This document shows, in pieces, positions 34,681 to 46,472 of a DNA stretch of 64,000 bases (positions within the stretch are counted from its first letter, which is position 1; each line of letters starts with the position of its first letter). Below the pieces are notes generated by a model that was not told the DNA's origin, did not search any database, and saw only the letters and a list, made by a program, of their open reading frames with translations. Origin of the DNA: Dichetophora obliterata (lineage: Eukaryota > Arthropoda > Insecta > Diptera > Sciomyzidae); NCBI GenBank assembly GCA_963920525.1, contig OY986435.1:224490399-224554398 (forward strand), in the 5' to 3' direction. Made by a program: the position numbers and the translations under genes.

Positions 34681-35099
34681 ATCTATATATATTAAATTAA
34701 GTGGCAAAACTTCCTATTCGCATACTCCTCCTAGACGGCTTGCCCGATTTCAATGAAATTTTCAGGGGTGATTGGGGTCTGTGTGGAGGGTGCACATAAG
34801 AAATTGCATGTGTGTATCTTTGCACGTTTTGTGCCACACCCCCTTTTGTCGCCCACAAATCAATAAAAATGCTGTATTTAAGACAGTTTTGGTCGTATTA
34901 AATTAAAATTTGGTAAATAAGTTCGTATGATAACTATAATTAACTTTGAAAAAAATGGGCGTGGTCACACTTCATCTACGCCTACTTTTAAGAAAATATC
35001 AAAATACTTCGAAACCATTGGTCCGATTGAGCTCAAATTTTGTAAGTACGCTTTGCTTTGAGTACGAGATGGTTTAAGGGGCAATGCCACACCCCCTTT

Positions 35100-36080
35100 T
35101 ACCTCCCACATATAAATAAGAAATTGTTGTTATCGAATAGCTTTAGAGTTATGGGTAGCACAGCTTAGAAATTCGGTATTCGACCACAATTAAGACGTAC
35201 CGTTTCTGTGATGAAATTTTATGGGAGTGGACAAGGGGGAGGGGCACCTCCCATACAACCCAAATTTGTGATATCGAATAGCTTTGAAGTTATAGGAATT
35301 CATCTTTGGAATTCAGTTTTTGACCTCAATTTACACATGCAGTTTCAATGGTTTTATTTTATGGGCGTTGGACAGGGAGGCGTGAAATCTCCCTTACAAC
35401 CCAAATTTGCGATATCGTATTGCTTTGAAGTTATAGGTTGACAGCGTAAGAATTCGGTATTCGACCTAAATTTATACATGCATTTTCAATACTTACATTT
35501 TGTCGTCGTAGGGCAAAGGGGAGTGGCACTTCCCATACAACCCAACTTTGTGCTATCAAATAGTTTTAGAGTTATAAGTCGTACAACGCCGAAATTCAGT
35601 ATTCGACCTCAATATAAACATTCAGTTTCATTGATTCAATGTATGTTCATTGGTAAGAGGGGCGTGACACCTCCAATTTAACCCAAATTTGCGATATCGA
35701 ATAGATTAGGAGTTATAGGTAACTCAGCCTCAAAATTCAGTATTCGACCTCAATGTACTCATGCAGTTTCATTGCTAAAATTTTATGGGCGTAGGGAAAA
35801 GGAGAATAGCACCTCCCATACAATCAAAATTTGTGCTATCGAATAGTTTTGGAGTTATATGTTGCACAGTTTTGGAATTCGGTATTCGACCTCCATATAG
35901 ACATCCAGTTTAATTGATTACATTCTATTAGCAGTGATGAAGAGAGAGTGGCACTTCCTATACAACCCAAATTTGTTATATCGAAAAGCTTTGTGGATAT
36001 AGGTCGCACAGTCTTTCAAATTCAGTATTTGACCTCAATTTAGACATGCTGTTTAACTGATAACATTTTATGGGCGTTTG
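35100..36080. repeat. 141-bp tandem repeat, about 7 diverged copies
   Basis: CAACCCAAATTTGYGATATCG-like motifs start at 35256, 35397, 35538, 35679, 35821 and 35963, spaced 141-142 bp, with a more decayed unit before them. Each unit also carries ATTCGGTATTCGACC and TTTTATGGGCG. Divergence between units is clear, so this array is older than the one at 34310. Confidence 0.92.
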
Positions 36081-36119
36081 AATAGGGAGAGTGGCAGCAA
36101 CGCGCCGGGTTTCAGCTAG

Positions 36120-37555
36120 TACTTAAATAAAATTATGTACTTTAAGCAATTTACTAAAACTTTTTAGTTTGTTAATAATACATTATTTCATTCAAAATCA
36201 TACTTTATATTTTTGAATTGTACTGAATATCTTATTTTATAATTTTAAATTTGCTATAAAACCTGTTAAGGTTTAGCAATCAAGTAAATAAATAAAAAAA
36301 AAATTTTGCAGCTAAATTTTAGACGTTTTTTGCTTAATAAAGCTAAGCATTGTAGTTTAGTGGCCTTTTCTTTTTTTTAATATACATATTAATTTTTTTA
36401 CTGAAAAAACATATGTTTTCCTTGATCCAAGTTCTATTGCAGATAGCACAGCTTTTGGGTTTTTTATATTTTTTATATCACAATATTTACACACTTCACA
36501 AAAAAATTACAGAAGAAAAATGACACACGTCTTTTTTCCTCAAATCAAAAAGATCAAGTAACAAATCATGGGATTTTTCATTGGATTGTCGTTTAAAATA
36601 TGGCAATATTGACTTTTTTTTAATTTTGACATTGCTACGGTGACGATTTGATAGATGTCACCTACTTCTGGCACCTTCATAAATATATCTTGCTTGCACT
36701 GAACTTTTAAAATATATTTCATATAAATTATTGATGATTAAAGATATAACAACTGTGTTTATTGACAACAGTTTATTCAATTTTTTTTACTGGAATTATT
36801 GACGATATTGCATCGTGTCGAAAATATATCTCAATATCCAGACGGATCAGATAAATAAACAGTATGCCAAAGTATTTGCATTAAAATTGTCTACACTTAT
36901 TTAGTACAATAAATTTACGTCACTTTACTAGTATGTATGCAATCTATTTTTTCCGTTTACAAAAGCTCACGGAGCCGGGCCGGAATGGGTTAAAAAAATA
37001 TATGTATCCCAAGCTTGTTCTTTTATCCATTCGCAAGTTTTTATTGCTAATCAAACCGAATTAGTTCCTATAGTTACGCTGTAATAGGCAAATTTTGTGA
37101 GAAATGCTATAAAAAAACTCGAGGAACACAATTTTGATAGTAAAATTCTCAGAAGGCGCTGGACGGCGCTCGCAAATTTTTTTTTTAAAACATTTCTTAC
37201 TATTATTATTTGTAATGTAAGGTTCTTTGACGCTGCCAACCACGGCCATTTTTTTATTTTTCACAATAACGGGATAGCAAAAATCTTAAAAACAAAATAT
37301 CTGGTTTACAAGTTTAGAGAATACCCTTTCATAAAATATAAAGATCTGTTCAATCAAGCAGTTTAACAAAATGTTATAGGACTTTAAAAAAAAAGAATTT
37401 ATATTTTTATATTAAAAAATATCAAATTTGAGGCTTTACAAAAACAAAAGTAAGCACTTAAAAATACAAAAATTGCTGAATTCAAATAGCCCAAAGATAT
37501 TTCTATCGAAAAGTATCAAAATATTATAATAATTTGCAAGTTGCACTTTTTTCTG
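36120..37555. other. AT-rich remainder of the Transib-type element
   Basis: Should contain the 5' half of the Transib gene, but no frame was recognisable. ORFs at 36540, 37051 and 37097 are short and AT-biased. Confidence 0.4.
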
Positions 37556-37601
37556 GATGGTCCAACCCTTTGTATGGGATCGCCCCACCGTGCAACGTTT
37601 T

Positions 37602-37646
37602 GATAGTATCGTAAGTATAGACGTAGAATTCCTTTTTATACAGTAA
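37602..37646 (+). repeat. left arm of a perfect 45-bp inverted repeat
   Basis: GATAGTATCGTAAGTATAGA...TACAGTAA is repeated without mismatch in inverted orientation at 42327-42371. It ends exactly where a Helitron 3' end (CTAG) begins on the minus strand. Confidence 0.95.
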
Positions 37647-37760
37647 CTAGCATATACCCGCTGCTTCGCCTGCAGTAAAAATATTAAATACCATTTAAAA
37701 GTGTTAAATCTTAAAATAAAAGTATTTCGTTGACTTCGATTTATATAAAAAATATATGTA
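37647..37760 (-). mobile_element. Helitron 3'-end fragment
   Basis: On the minus strand it ends ...GCAGGCGAAGCAGCGGGTAT then ATGCTAG|T. The first 100 bp align with the 3' end of the larger Helitron at 42472 (same orientation). Homology fades after about 110 bp and no 5' TCTATA end was found, so its extent is unknown. Confidence 0.7.
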
Positions 37761-40117
37761 TATTAAAAGAAGATTAAAGCTTCTGTTTTAAAAAGAACGG
37801 GATCATTTAAGACACATTAAAAAAATGTTCCTACGCAAGTCGTATGGAAAAGTGAAAATGATATAATAGAATGAGATGGTTAGTTAGTTGGAGTACCTTT
37901 GAATCTAAAATAAAAACTGGATTTTAGTAGTTTAAATATGAAAAGTTGGCAACTAATGAGAAATTGTATGTGCATGGAAAAGCTTATCGAAAAAAATTCG
38001 CTTTTTACATTTAATATAGCAATAGCAAGCAAAACAACTAATTGCTTTATTAATTTTATAACTTGACTTTTAAGTGTTTCGTTGTTGTGTGTAAATATTT
38101 TGTTTTGGTCTGAGATTTAATAAATTAGTAGAAAAACTTCTTTCTTAGCTAATAAAATAAAATATTGCTGGAAAAGTGTCGGCATCTATTTGAAAATCTT
38201 TACACAGCTTACGTATATTAAAACATTTAAACTCATTATTATGGAAATGCTCGTGCATGTTGATTAAACATACATATGCTTGTAGCAGCTCTCTTTGCAT
38301 TTCAATTTATTTTGCAACCTCGATAATAAACCGAAAAGAAATTAAATATTTAAAAATGTTAATTACTGTTTATTTTACTTCTCGTGCGTAAATAATTTTT
38401 TTTTTGCTGACAACAGCTCACCACAGAAAATAATTCACTTTGAGTTAATGTGGAACATGCAATATTTAACTTCGTATCTGCACGATGTTAAATTAAAAAA
38501 TTACAAAATATAAATAAACCCCAGGGTATGCAGCCAGCATGTATAATTACGATGGGTATTTCAGTTAATGAAAACTGATTCACAGCAATCAATTAACAAA
38601 GAAAAATTAACTTAACCGTAAGTTCTGAAGGTCTTAATTTGCGTCTATAATTTGGCAACAAGAGCTTTTGGTTGAATAAAAAAATAAATAGTTTTAGTAA
38701 AATAATTGCTTTTCACACGTTTTTCGAAACAGCAATTATTATTAAAATGTTCCAATGGGAATAAGCCTTGAGCTATTGCTACCACGCAGGAATGACTTTA
38801 AAATTTTTAAAGCAAAACCGCGTAAAATAAGAAAACAAATATTTGTCACGTTTGGCCAACAAACTTATCTCAAAATTGTCAAAAAATATATAAATATCTT
38901 AATGAGGTACAAATCACTTTTTTTGGCAAAATAATTTTCTTTGCCTTTTTTAAACATTTCTCAAAATAATAGTCTCTTGGTGTGTGTGACTTCAGAAACA
39001 AAAACGAAAACCAGTGTAATAAAGTGTTCTTTAAAACAAAACAGACGTGTGACCTGACGTTCTTTCACAAAAGAAGAGTAAAAGAATTAAATCAAAAGAC
39101 AGGTAAATTTCTTGTGATAATTTGCGAACCATATGTTTGTCATGGTAGCAAATAAAGTTATGGTTGACCAGCTTTATTTCACTACTTGCTTTATAGAAAA
39201 TTGGTATTGTTTTGTGAAGGAATCAAAAACCCACGAATTATTTACGTGTAGAGGCTCGTCATTGAAGAATATACAAATTAAGCTAAATGCTATACAAAAG
39301 CGGTGCGCAGAACGGGAGTTTTGACGAACTAATTCACAATTGTCATTACGTCTTTTATGCTAATTTTCCAAAGATGCTCTTCATAAAATTTAAAGACACG
39401 TGCTTAATCTGACAGCTCGTTTGCTCGTACAGTCATATTTATTTTAAATAAGCACTAAAAGATTTATTCTCTATGGTAAAATATAAAAACATTTTGTTAT
39501 ACCCATAGTAAAAATATACTTTGATATTTCTTAAAAAAAATTGCACCACTAAAATAATAAGAAAATATATTTCAACGAATTTTTCACAAAAAATATAAAA
39601 ATTTTAGACTTAACGAAGCGATTTTTTGAAATTAATGAAGTGTCAAATAAGTTGTTGTAAGATCTTATGTGGTAGGAAAAAAAAAATTAGATCAAGTGCG
39701 TCAGTAAAAATTTTTTATAGTAAAAAAGTTGCTAAATGTTCAAATGTCAAAATAAATAATATAATTATATTGGGATGTTTTAATTTTTAAGTTTTTCTTT
39801 TCCTTTAATTTATTACCTTATTACGTTCATGGCTGCAAATAGCAATTTTAAATACATTTTAAAAACTTTTCTTTGGCAAAGATAGCTTGAGAGATTTTCG
39901 AGTAGCTAAATAGCTAGAGAAATGTTAATGACAGATGTTAATTATTCAAATTTTGTTGAAGTGGCTTAGTACATTCGTAGTTTTGAGACGAATATAATAT
40001 AATTTTTTATAACAATTTTTTTGAAAATCGATTTTATTTTTAATTTTTGCGTAAGTAAATAATCATCATTTAATAAAAAAAAAAATGTCATCATTTAATC
40101 AAAAAAAATTTAAATCT
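37761..40117. other. AT-rich stretch, no supported gene
   Basis: Only short AT-biased ORFs (for example 39133-39324). Part of it may still belong to the Helitron whose 3' end is at 37647. Confidence 0.45.
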
Positions 40118-40492
40118 ATGATTTAAATACAAATTCTAAATGTTTGATAGTTTAAATCATTCTTGATTTTAAATACAAATTCTAGTTGTTTGATAGTTTA
40201 AAATCTTTTATTGAGCTTTAGATCAGGTTAGAACATTTAATTGCTCTAACGAATTTTTTTCAAAAAAACAACAGCAACAACATTTTCAATATGAAAAGAA
40301 AAAACATCACTAGCTGATCAATTAGTTAGCTGATTGATTAACTAGTTACAGAAATTAATTGTTCTAACCTGACCTAAAGCTCAATAAACGATTTTAAATT
40401 ATCAAACAACTAGAATTTGTATTTAAAATATTTAAAATCAAGAATGATTTAAACTATCAAACAATTAGAATTTGTATTTAAAGCATAGAAAA
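40118..40492. repeat. foldback (long inverted repeat) element
   Basis: Left arm about 40118-40250 and right arm about 40352-40492 are inverted copies: AAATACAAATTCTARTTGTTTGATAGTTTAAA and TTATTGAGCTTTAGATCAGGTTAGAAC appear on one side and reversed on the other, around a loop with CAACAGCAACAACA. The arm sequence also occurs inside the piggyBac-like MITE at 12740-12870. Confidence 0.85.
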
Positions 40493-40969
40493 TCAACACA
40501 ATAAATAACAAGGTCATATAGAAAACTTTAAGTTGTATATTAATTTTATTTGTTGTTAAACAATTGTAACCTTTTTTTAAAATGGTTTTTATTAAGTTGC
40601 AACAATAAACTAAACAATGAACGGCAACTCAACTGCACTACCTTGATTTCAATGCATATTTAAGAGATTTTTGGCGAACGGGTAAAAAAGAGAGGGAAAA
40701 AAGACAAGAACAAACGACGTATCAAGCGAATATGACATTAATTTCAATTCGATTCTCGATAAATATAAAAAAAGACTTTACAATAATATAGAGAACGGTT
40801 TAAAGGTACAAAACATGTCGTTTTCATACCAGCAAATCAGACGCTGCCGTTTTAAGTACCGTTTAGCTGGTACAGTAACATTCATGGCTTGTTCGGTTGT
40901 AATGCAATAGAGAATACAGATGCATGTAGCTAGAGAGCCAGAGAGTATGCGGCTACAAAAAATGTACTA
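40493..40969. other. spacer, no gene seen
   Basis: AT-rich at left, more mixed at right; nothing recognised. Confidence 0.4.
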
Positions 40970-40977
40970 CTACTAGC

Positions 40978-41497
40978 CAAGGTTGCCAGTTAAAATTTAA
41001 AACAATTCCGACAAAAAGTTACTTTTTTCACAATAACATAAATTAAATACAACAAATATTACCATTGTAAAAATAAACAAAAAAGTTTCTTCCGCAATAA
41101 AAAAAATCAAAAAAATCTCACGATCATTAAAAATTACCACAAAAATACCACGCGTTTTAAAAAAAAAACCCCACTAATTCCATATGCATTTAAAATTGCC
41201 ACAAAAATCTCATTCGCATTAAAAAATACCACAACAAGTCCCATATGCACAAACAATTTAAAAAACATTAAGAAATACCACAGAGATGCTTTGCTTACTA
41301 AAAAAGAAAAAAAAATTTAAGAAGAATATTACCAAACTCCCACGGAAATTTAAATAATACCCCGCCGAATTTCCACGCCAATTAAAAAATACCACGCTGA
41401 ATTAAAAAATTTAATAGGAATTCCCAGAAACAAAATTTCCTAAGGGCAATTAAAAATTACCACGAATGGGATTTTTCCAACATAACTGGCAACGTTG
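40978..41497. mobile_element. hAT-type MITE, second copy of the family at 3994
   Basis: Ends CAAGGTTGCCAG and, inverted, CAACGTTGCCAG; flanks CTACTAGC (40970-40977) and TTACGAGC (41498-41505) match 6/8, a decayed 8-bp duplication. The 520-bp interior has the same AAATTACCACAAAAATACCAC blocks as the 767-bp copy but is shorter and more diverged. Confidence 0.85.
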
Positions 41498-41534
41498 TTA
41501 CGAGCTGCTGGTGTTGTTGTTTTGGTTCTGCATG

Positions 41535-41830
41535 TGTTGCAAAGGGCCGCTCTTCACTCTGCAATTCTATGAGCAATAATTGCTTTCGCCGCAAGTAGTT
41601 TGTTGACTACTCGTGTTTAAAGGGGACTTTCGTAGGCCCCCTCTTGAGGGCGAATAATCCACAAACTGCTTGCGGCAAAGGCAATTATTGCCGAGTGAAA
41701 AGCGGGACATAGAGATCTTGCTGCCAGAGCAATAATTGCTTGCTTTCGTCGCAAGCTCCAGAATTTTCGTGTGTAACGAGTGAAAAGCGGGACAAAGTAA
41801 GCAAAGTTCTGTTTATTTTCTGTGGACGAT
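41535..41830. repeat. compound inverted and direct repeats around GCAATAATTGC
   Basis: GCAATAATTGCTTTCGCCGC (41572) faces an inverted copy ending near 41691, with arms of about 35 bp. A third GAGCAATAATTGCTT lies at about 41729. GAGTGAAAAGCGGGACA occurs twice (41694, 41787). The block is GC-richer than its surroundings. Confidence 0.8.
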
Positions 41831-42326
41831 TCGGTTCATCCCCTCTAACGCTGCTCAACCGCTGTGATCTTGCTCTTTTCTGTGCGTCGTTGTTTTAGAT
41901 TTGCTTGGTAATTGTTGTTGGTTCAGTGAGCTGAAATTTTTTTAGATGTTCTTAATTTTTACACGACATGAACAGCTGTATTTGACAACTAGCTCGCTTT
42001 TCTCTGCTTTTTACTTCATTTCTCTCCGAGCCGGCCCTATCTGGTTATTCTGCCATGAGTTGGAATACGAATTAAACGAATGTTTATTTTCAGCATGTAC
42101 ATATGTATACTACTGTGCAAATTTGCGCATGCGTTACTAAGCATGCGTTGTGCTTTAAAAACTTCATTTCTTTTTTAAATACCATAATAAATTCGAATTA
42201 TTTATATTATGCATTATATTTTTCCATATTAAAAATTATTTGTTAACTACATTTTAGTTTAAAATTACTTTTAAAATATATATATCTGTATGTATTTGCT
42301 CATGAAAAAACCAGAATTTGTCTCTA

Positions 42327-42371
42327 TTACTGTATAAAAAGGAATTCTACGTCTATACTTACGATACTATC
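42327..42371 (-). repeat. right arm of the perfect 45-bp inverted repeat
   Basis: Exact reverse complement of 37602-37646. On this side the sequence continues into TAGAGACAAATTC rather than a Helitron end, so it may show the empty site. Confidence 0.95.
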
Positions 42372-43439
42372 GAAACTGTGTCATTTTTTGTACAAGTGAA
42401 ACATGTAATGCAGCGCATACCGAAGATATTGCGATAAAGTTTACCGTTAAAGTTGCAGATTTTTACAACAACTAGCAAATACCTGCTGCTTCGCCTGCGA
42501 TAAAAATATTAAATACCATGTGAAAATTTTAAATCTAAAAATGAAAGTATTTTGTTGTATCTTCAAATGCAAAATATAAAAATAGTTAATTGTGTTTGTT
42601 TTACAATAAAAATACATATGTTATAAATATGAAAAAAAAATACTTTATTGAATTTGAATTACCTGCTTTAAACAGTTCTTGTTATGGTGACATAAATTTG
42701 CTTGGCTTTTTTTGTATTTGATTTTTTAAGAAGTCCTCCATAATAGGTTTACAAAAAATTGGGTAAACAATTTTTATAATTTGTAATTCAAAAATGTAGT
42801 TTTTTAAACTAAGATTCTAAACATGAATATATTCTTCTTAAGTTTTAAATAATTTCCATTACTATGGCATCACACTTTTGGCTATATCTCAAAAACTATA
42901 GATTTTCTCAGTTTTTATGAAATGTCGTTGATTAATAAAAATAACGATAAACGAAAGATTTTTCGAAAATATTTTTTACATTTATCAAGTATATAAAATT
43001 CCCGTTATTATGTCATCAAAATTATTTCGATATCTTAAAAACTACAGATTTTGTGAAAATAACACATTTTTTGTAGCCTTGTACATACATCTATGTTTTC
43101 AGACATTTAATAATCTATTTACCATTTTAATTGATTTTAAGTATTCTCCGGCAGACGTAGGAGCCACAAACCCCTTACTGCCATATATGAATTTTTATAC
43201 TATTCGGAAAATAAATATTATAGATACTTTCACCATTTTTAGTATAGTTGCCGAAAGTAACCATATGAACTGAATTGCCAAATTTTAGTCTAATAAGACC
43301 AAAACCGTCCTCACTCCACGCCTATTTCCCGAAAAGAGGGCGTTCCTTTAATGGGACACGCTCATTTTTAGTAAAGTTACCAAAAGTAACCGTGTGAACT
43401 TAATTACCATGTATGTAGTCTTATACTACAGTAACATTG

Positions 43440-43791
43440 GGCCAAATGACTCATTTCAGCCCATTCAGCCAAATGAGAAACGAAGTCATCTCATTTCCCA
43501 TACAAATTATCAGTTGCAATCTAACTCATTTAAAACAAATTAATGAGATTGGGTACGTTCTTAAAACTTACTACAAACTATTTCGAACGCATTCAATGAA
43601 GAATGGATAAAAAACACCGAAGACACTAAAACCAAAGGAAAACGTCAAACAACAAATCATTTTATACACGTGTATCATCATCAATATCAACCAGTAAAAA
43701 CAAAACAAAGAAGCAGTTGTCAAACGAAATGAGATACTTTCGCAAAAAAACAATAAAAGCACTGAACTGATTTCAAATGAATCATTTGGCC
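43440..43791. mobile_element. MITE with GGCCAAATGAYTCATTT ends
   Basis: GGCCAAATGACTCATTT at 43440 and, inverted, GGCCAAATGATTCATTT at the right end (to 43791). The interior repeats AATGAGA words. TSD not resolved. A 63-codon ORF across it is a shadow. Confidence 0.7.
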
Positions 43792-43928
43792 TTATTTAAA
43801 AGTGAGTGGTTAAAGGAGGTGTGGACATTTTTAGCATATAGTAGACGAGAAAAGTAGGAGTAGCAAAATATTTATAGCCTATCACGATTTGGTTGAAATA
43901 ACAAATTGTTTGGTACCTATGTACATTA

Positions 43929-46472
43929 GGGTGTCCCAAAAAGAAAAAATTGTTTTTGCTCACGCGTTTTTTGATAGATTTTAGGGTAAGGAAATTTTGA
44001 ATTTTGTTTAAAAATTTTTTGGAAGTGGTTTAGAGGTCGCACAAATTGGTTTTTTGTCAAAAAACGTGGTTCCCTGCCATATTTTAAAAATAATATAAGA
44101 TTTTGTCATTAAATAATTTTTTTCAGATCTTAAGTTAACATTTCATAAGAAAAACGTCCAATCTTTCATTTTATGTTCAAAAACCGCCAGGTTTGTCAGC
44201 GATTTTTTCCATATGGCATATTAAACTAAAATTTTTTTAAATTTTTTTCAAAAACATTGACTTTAACGATTTATAACTTTTAAAATTTCTATTAAAAATA
44301 CAAAAACTAATGATGCAGTTTAAAAGATAAATAAATTCTAAACAATTTTTATAAAAAAAATTTTAATTAGTCGTTACTAACTCAGAGTTATCTACATTTG
44401 TCGAATTCAAACCATTGCATGAAAATATAATACTAACCTTTAGGCTCCCAACAAATCATAACCAAGAAAAACAAACACTACACTTTAGTTGTTTAAAAGT
44501 TATTTATTTAGGCTCTTTCGATGCTGCTCTATGCCCTGCAATAAATTTTGAAAATCTGTTTCGGAAGTTGTCAAATTTGCGTAACTGCTTGCCAAGGCCA
44601 CACCACGTTCGGCGACGTCGTTTACCACATACAATTGTTGAATTTTGTTTCTTCCCTGGAGAAAGTGTTCGTTGGTTTCCCATTTTTCTGGATCTAGTTG
44701 TAAAAATGCTGTCAAAATATCGCAGGCTTTAAAAAAGTTAAGCCTAGCTTCAGAAATAAATGTGTAAATTTCTGCATTTTTAAGCAATTCTTCTTTCAAA
44801 TTGGCCTTTACTGTTTCCTTGTCTATAGTTTGACGAAGTAGATTTTATACCATTAAACGTAATGTATTGCTGTTCTTTAAGTTCTTATGTTCTTTAAGTC
44901 GGGCATAACTTTTCCATCCCAATGCACTGTTATGAAATTTGAACCAACAAAAGAATTTTTATTTGAATTTGCTATAACCTGTCGCTGTTTCTTTCGTTCC
45001 CTCCATATCGAAGACCTTGAGCACGCAACTTTTGTGCTACATTGTTCAGGGTCTAAGCAGGAATTTAATATAAGTGAAGCTTTACGGCAACTTATTCCGC
45101 TTCTGTCAAGACTTCCGCAAATCTGATGTAGTTTTTGAGAAATGGGAGGGTCAATTTGGACATTTTGTTCTTCTTCTTCAACTGAAACGGCACAATCGTC
45201 GCTTTCATCGCTGGAAATGTTTTCAGTTGGCACGTTCTTAAATTTATATCTTTTTGGCCTCATAGACTTTACGGGAGCTGTTTTCTCGAACAAACAATGC
45301 AAGTCGTCCAGAAAATTCTTTCTTTTTTTAATCTGGCTGCTGTTATTTCTAAATTTGGCTTTTTTTAGACATACTCACTTCGAGTGCAATTTTGTGATTT
45401 TTCGAGACATGTTTCGGATCTCTTGATTTGTTTTCCACAATGCATTAATTTTTTTGCTACAATTTCAGCACTTTCTGTTATAGTATATTTGTTGAACATA
45501 TGCAAATAAAAAAATCTTCGCATTACTTCAATTTTTGTTAGCGGTTTTGCCAAATCAAATGCATCAATAATTTTACCCACAAGCCACACATTTCTTGTTT
45601 TTAACATAGCCATAATTCGACTTTAAATTCATAAATATTTTCACTGCACTATAGCACCGATATTCCTGATCAATAACACTTCAGTTTTACTATTTATTTC
45701 TTGAAAAAGACACGATTGTTTGAAATTTTTTTAATTTTTGTAGCACAGAAAGTTTATTTCAGTTTTTTGTACCAACGAATTTAGAAATAACAGATGATCG
45801 ATTTTTCTATTTAACAGTTGATTGAAAGATAACAAAGAGAAAAATGAGAAAGATGAGAAACAAAGAAGAGAAAGAGAAAAAAAGTGATGAAATAAAACCT
45901 AAATTGTAGCTCGCATTGTGAATGAAACTCAAAAGAAATAATAAAAAAACAGTTGAAATCATGTTCGGTTCAATGGATTGAATTCGACAAATGTAGATTA
46001 CTCTGGGTTTGTAACGATTAATTAAACATTTTTTTTATGAAAATTGTTTAGAATTTATTTATCTTTTAAACTGCATCATTAGTTTTTGTATTTTTAATAG
46101 AAATTTTAAAAGTTATAAATCGTTCAAGTCAATGTTTTTGAAAAAAATTTAAAAAAATTTTAGTTTAATATGCCATATGGAAAAAATCGCTGACAAACCT
46201 GGCGGTTTTTGAACATAAAATGAAAGATTGGACGTTTTTCTTATGAAATGTTTACTTAAGATCTAAAAAAAATTATTTAATGACAAAATCTTAAATTATT
46301 TTTAAAATATGGCAGGGAACCACGTTTTTTGACAAAAAACCAATTTGTGCGACCTCTAAACCACTTCCAAAAAATTTTTAAACAAAATTCAAAATTTCCT
46401 TACCCTAAAATCTATCAAAAAACGCGTGAGCACCAATGAAAATCGAAATTTTTGTTTTTTTTTGGGACACCC
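43929..46472 (-). mobile_element. DNA transposon with ~490-bp TIRs and GGGTGTCCC ends
   Basis: 43929-44420 and 45965-46472 are inverted copies with few differences, beginning GGGTGTCCCAAAAA. TA stands on both sides (43927-43928, 46473-46474). The insertion point is the centre of a near-palindrome, ATGTACATTA / TAATGTACAT. The unique core (about 1.5 kb) carries a minus-strand coding relic. The near identity of such long TIRs indicates a fairly young insertion or arm homogenisation. Confidence 0.9.
44500..45613 (-). pseudogene. transposase-like protein of an arthropod repeat family, internally deleted
   Basis: Three minus-strand blocks in order: RNVWLVGKIIDAFDLAKPL, then VMRRFFYLHMFNKYTITESA (45613-45365); CLFEKTAPVKSMRPKRYKF, an acidic SSDESDD segment, IANSNKNSFVGSNFITVHWD (45302-44877); and ARLNFFKACDILTAFLQLDP, VVNDVAERGVALASSYANLT (44799-44500). 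RFFYLH...ITES and VVNDVAERGV I recognise from a repeated, mostly uncharacterised arthropod protein family. The middle, where a catalytic domain would be expected, is largely missing between FITVHWDGKVMPDL and the C-terminal block, so this copy is a deletion derivative. Confidence 0.65.

Larger units (their letters stand above)
34261..36119 (+). mobile_element. Helitron-type repeat with internal tandem arrays
   Basis: Begins A|TCTATATATATAAAAG (34261) and ends CAGCTAG|T (36119), the TC...CTAG ends and A/T target of Helitrons. A second TCTATATATATT start lies at 34682, so two elements may overlap, the first lacking a 3' end. There is no Rep/helicase coding sequence. Inside are two tandem arrays (34310-34680; 35100-36080). 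Confidence 0.78.
29557..37592 (-). mobile_element. Transib-type transposon enlarged by nested insertions
   Basis: Left end CACGGTGGGGCGAGGCCATA (29557) and inverted right end CACGGTGGGGCGATCCCATA (to 37592) match over about 38 bp. Flanks CAATG (29552-29556) and CAACG (37593-37597) fit a 5-bp duplication. The CAC.GTG heptamer-like end and 5-bp duplication are Transib characters, and a Transib/RAG1-like transposase C-terminus lies just inside the left end. Subtracting the Tc1-like insert (3.29 kb) and the Helitron-type repeat (1.86 kb) leaves about 2.9 kb, a normal Transib length. Confidence 0.82.

Noticed and set aside
35100..36080. Regularly spaced repeats resembling a CRISPR array
   Set aside because: Whole 141-bp units are repeated with no unique spacers, inside a Helitron-type repeat of a eukaryote.
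41946..42140. 64-codon ORF with hydrophobic start
   Set aside because: No poly(A) signal or promoter stands out, and no domain; left as chance.
44415..45426. Plus-strand ORFs of 79-105 codons
   Set aside because: Antisense to the transposase-like blocks on the minus strand, which carry the recognisable motifs.
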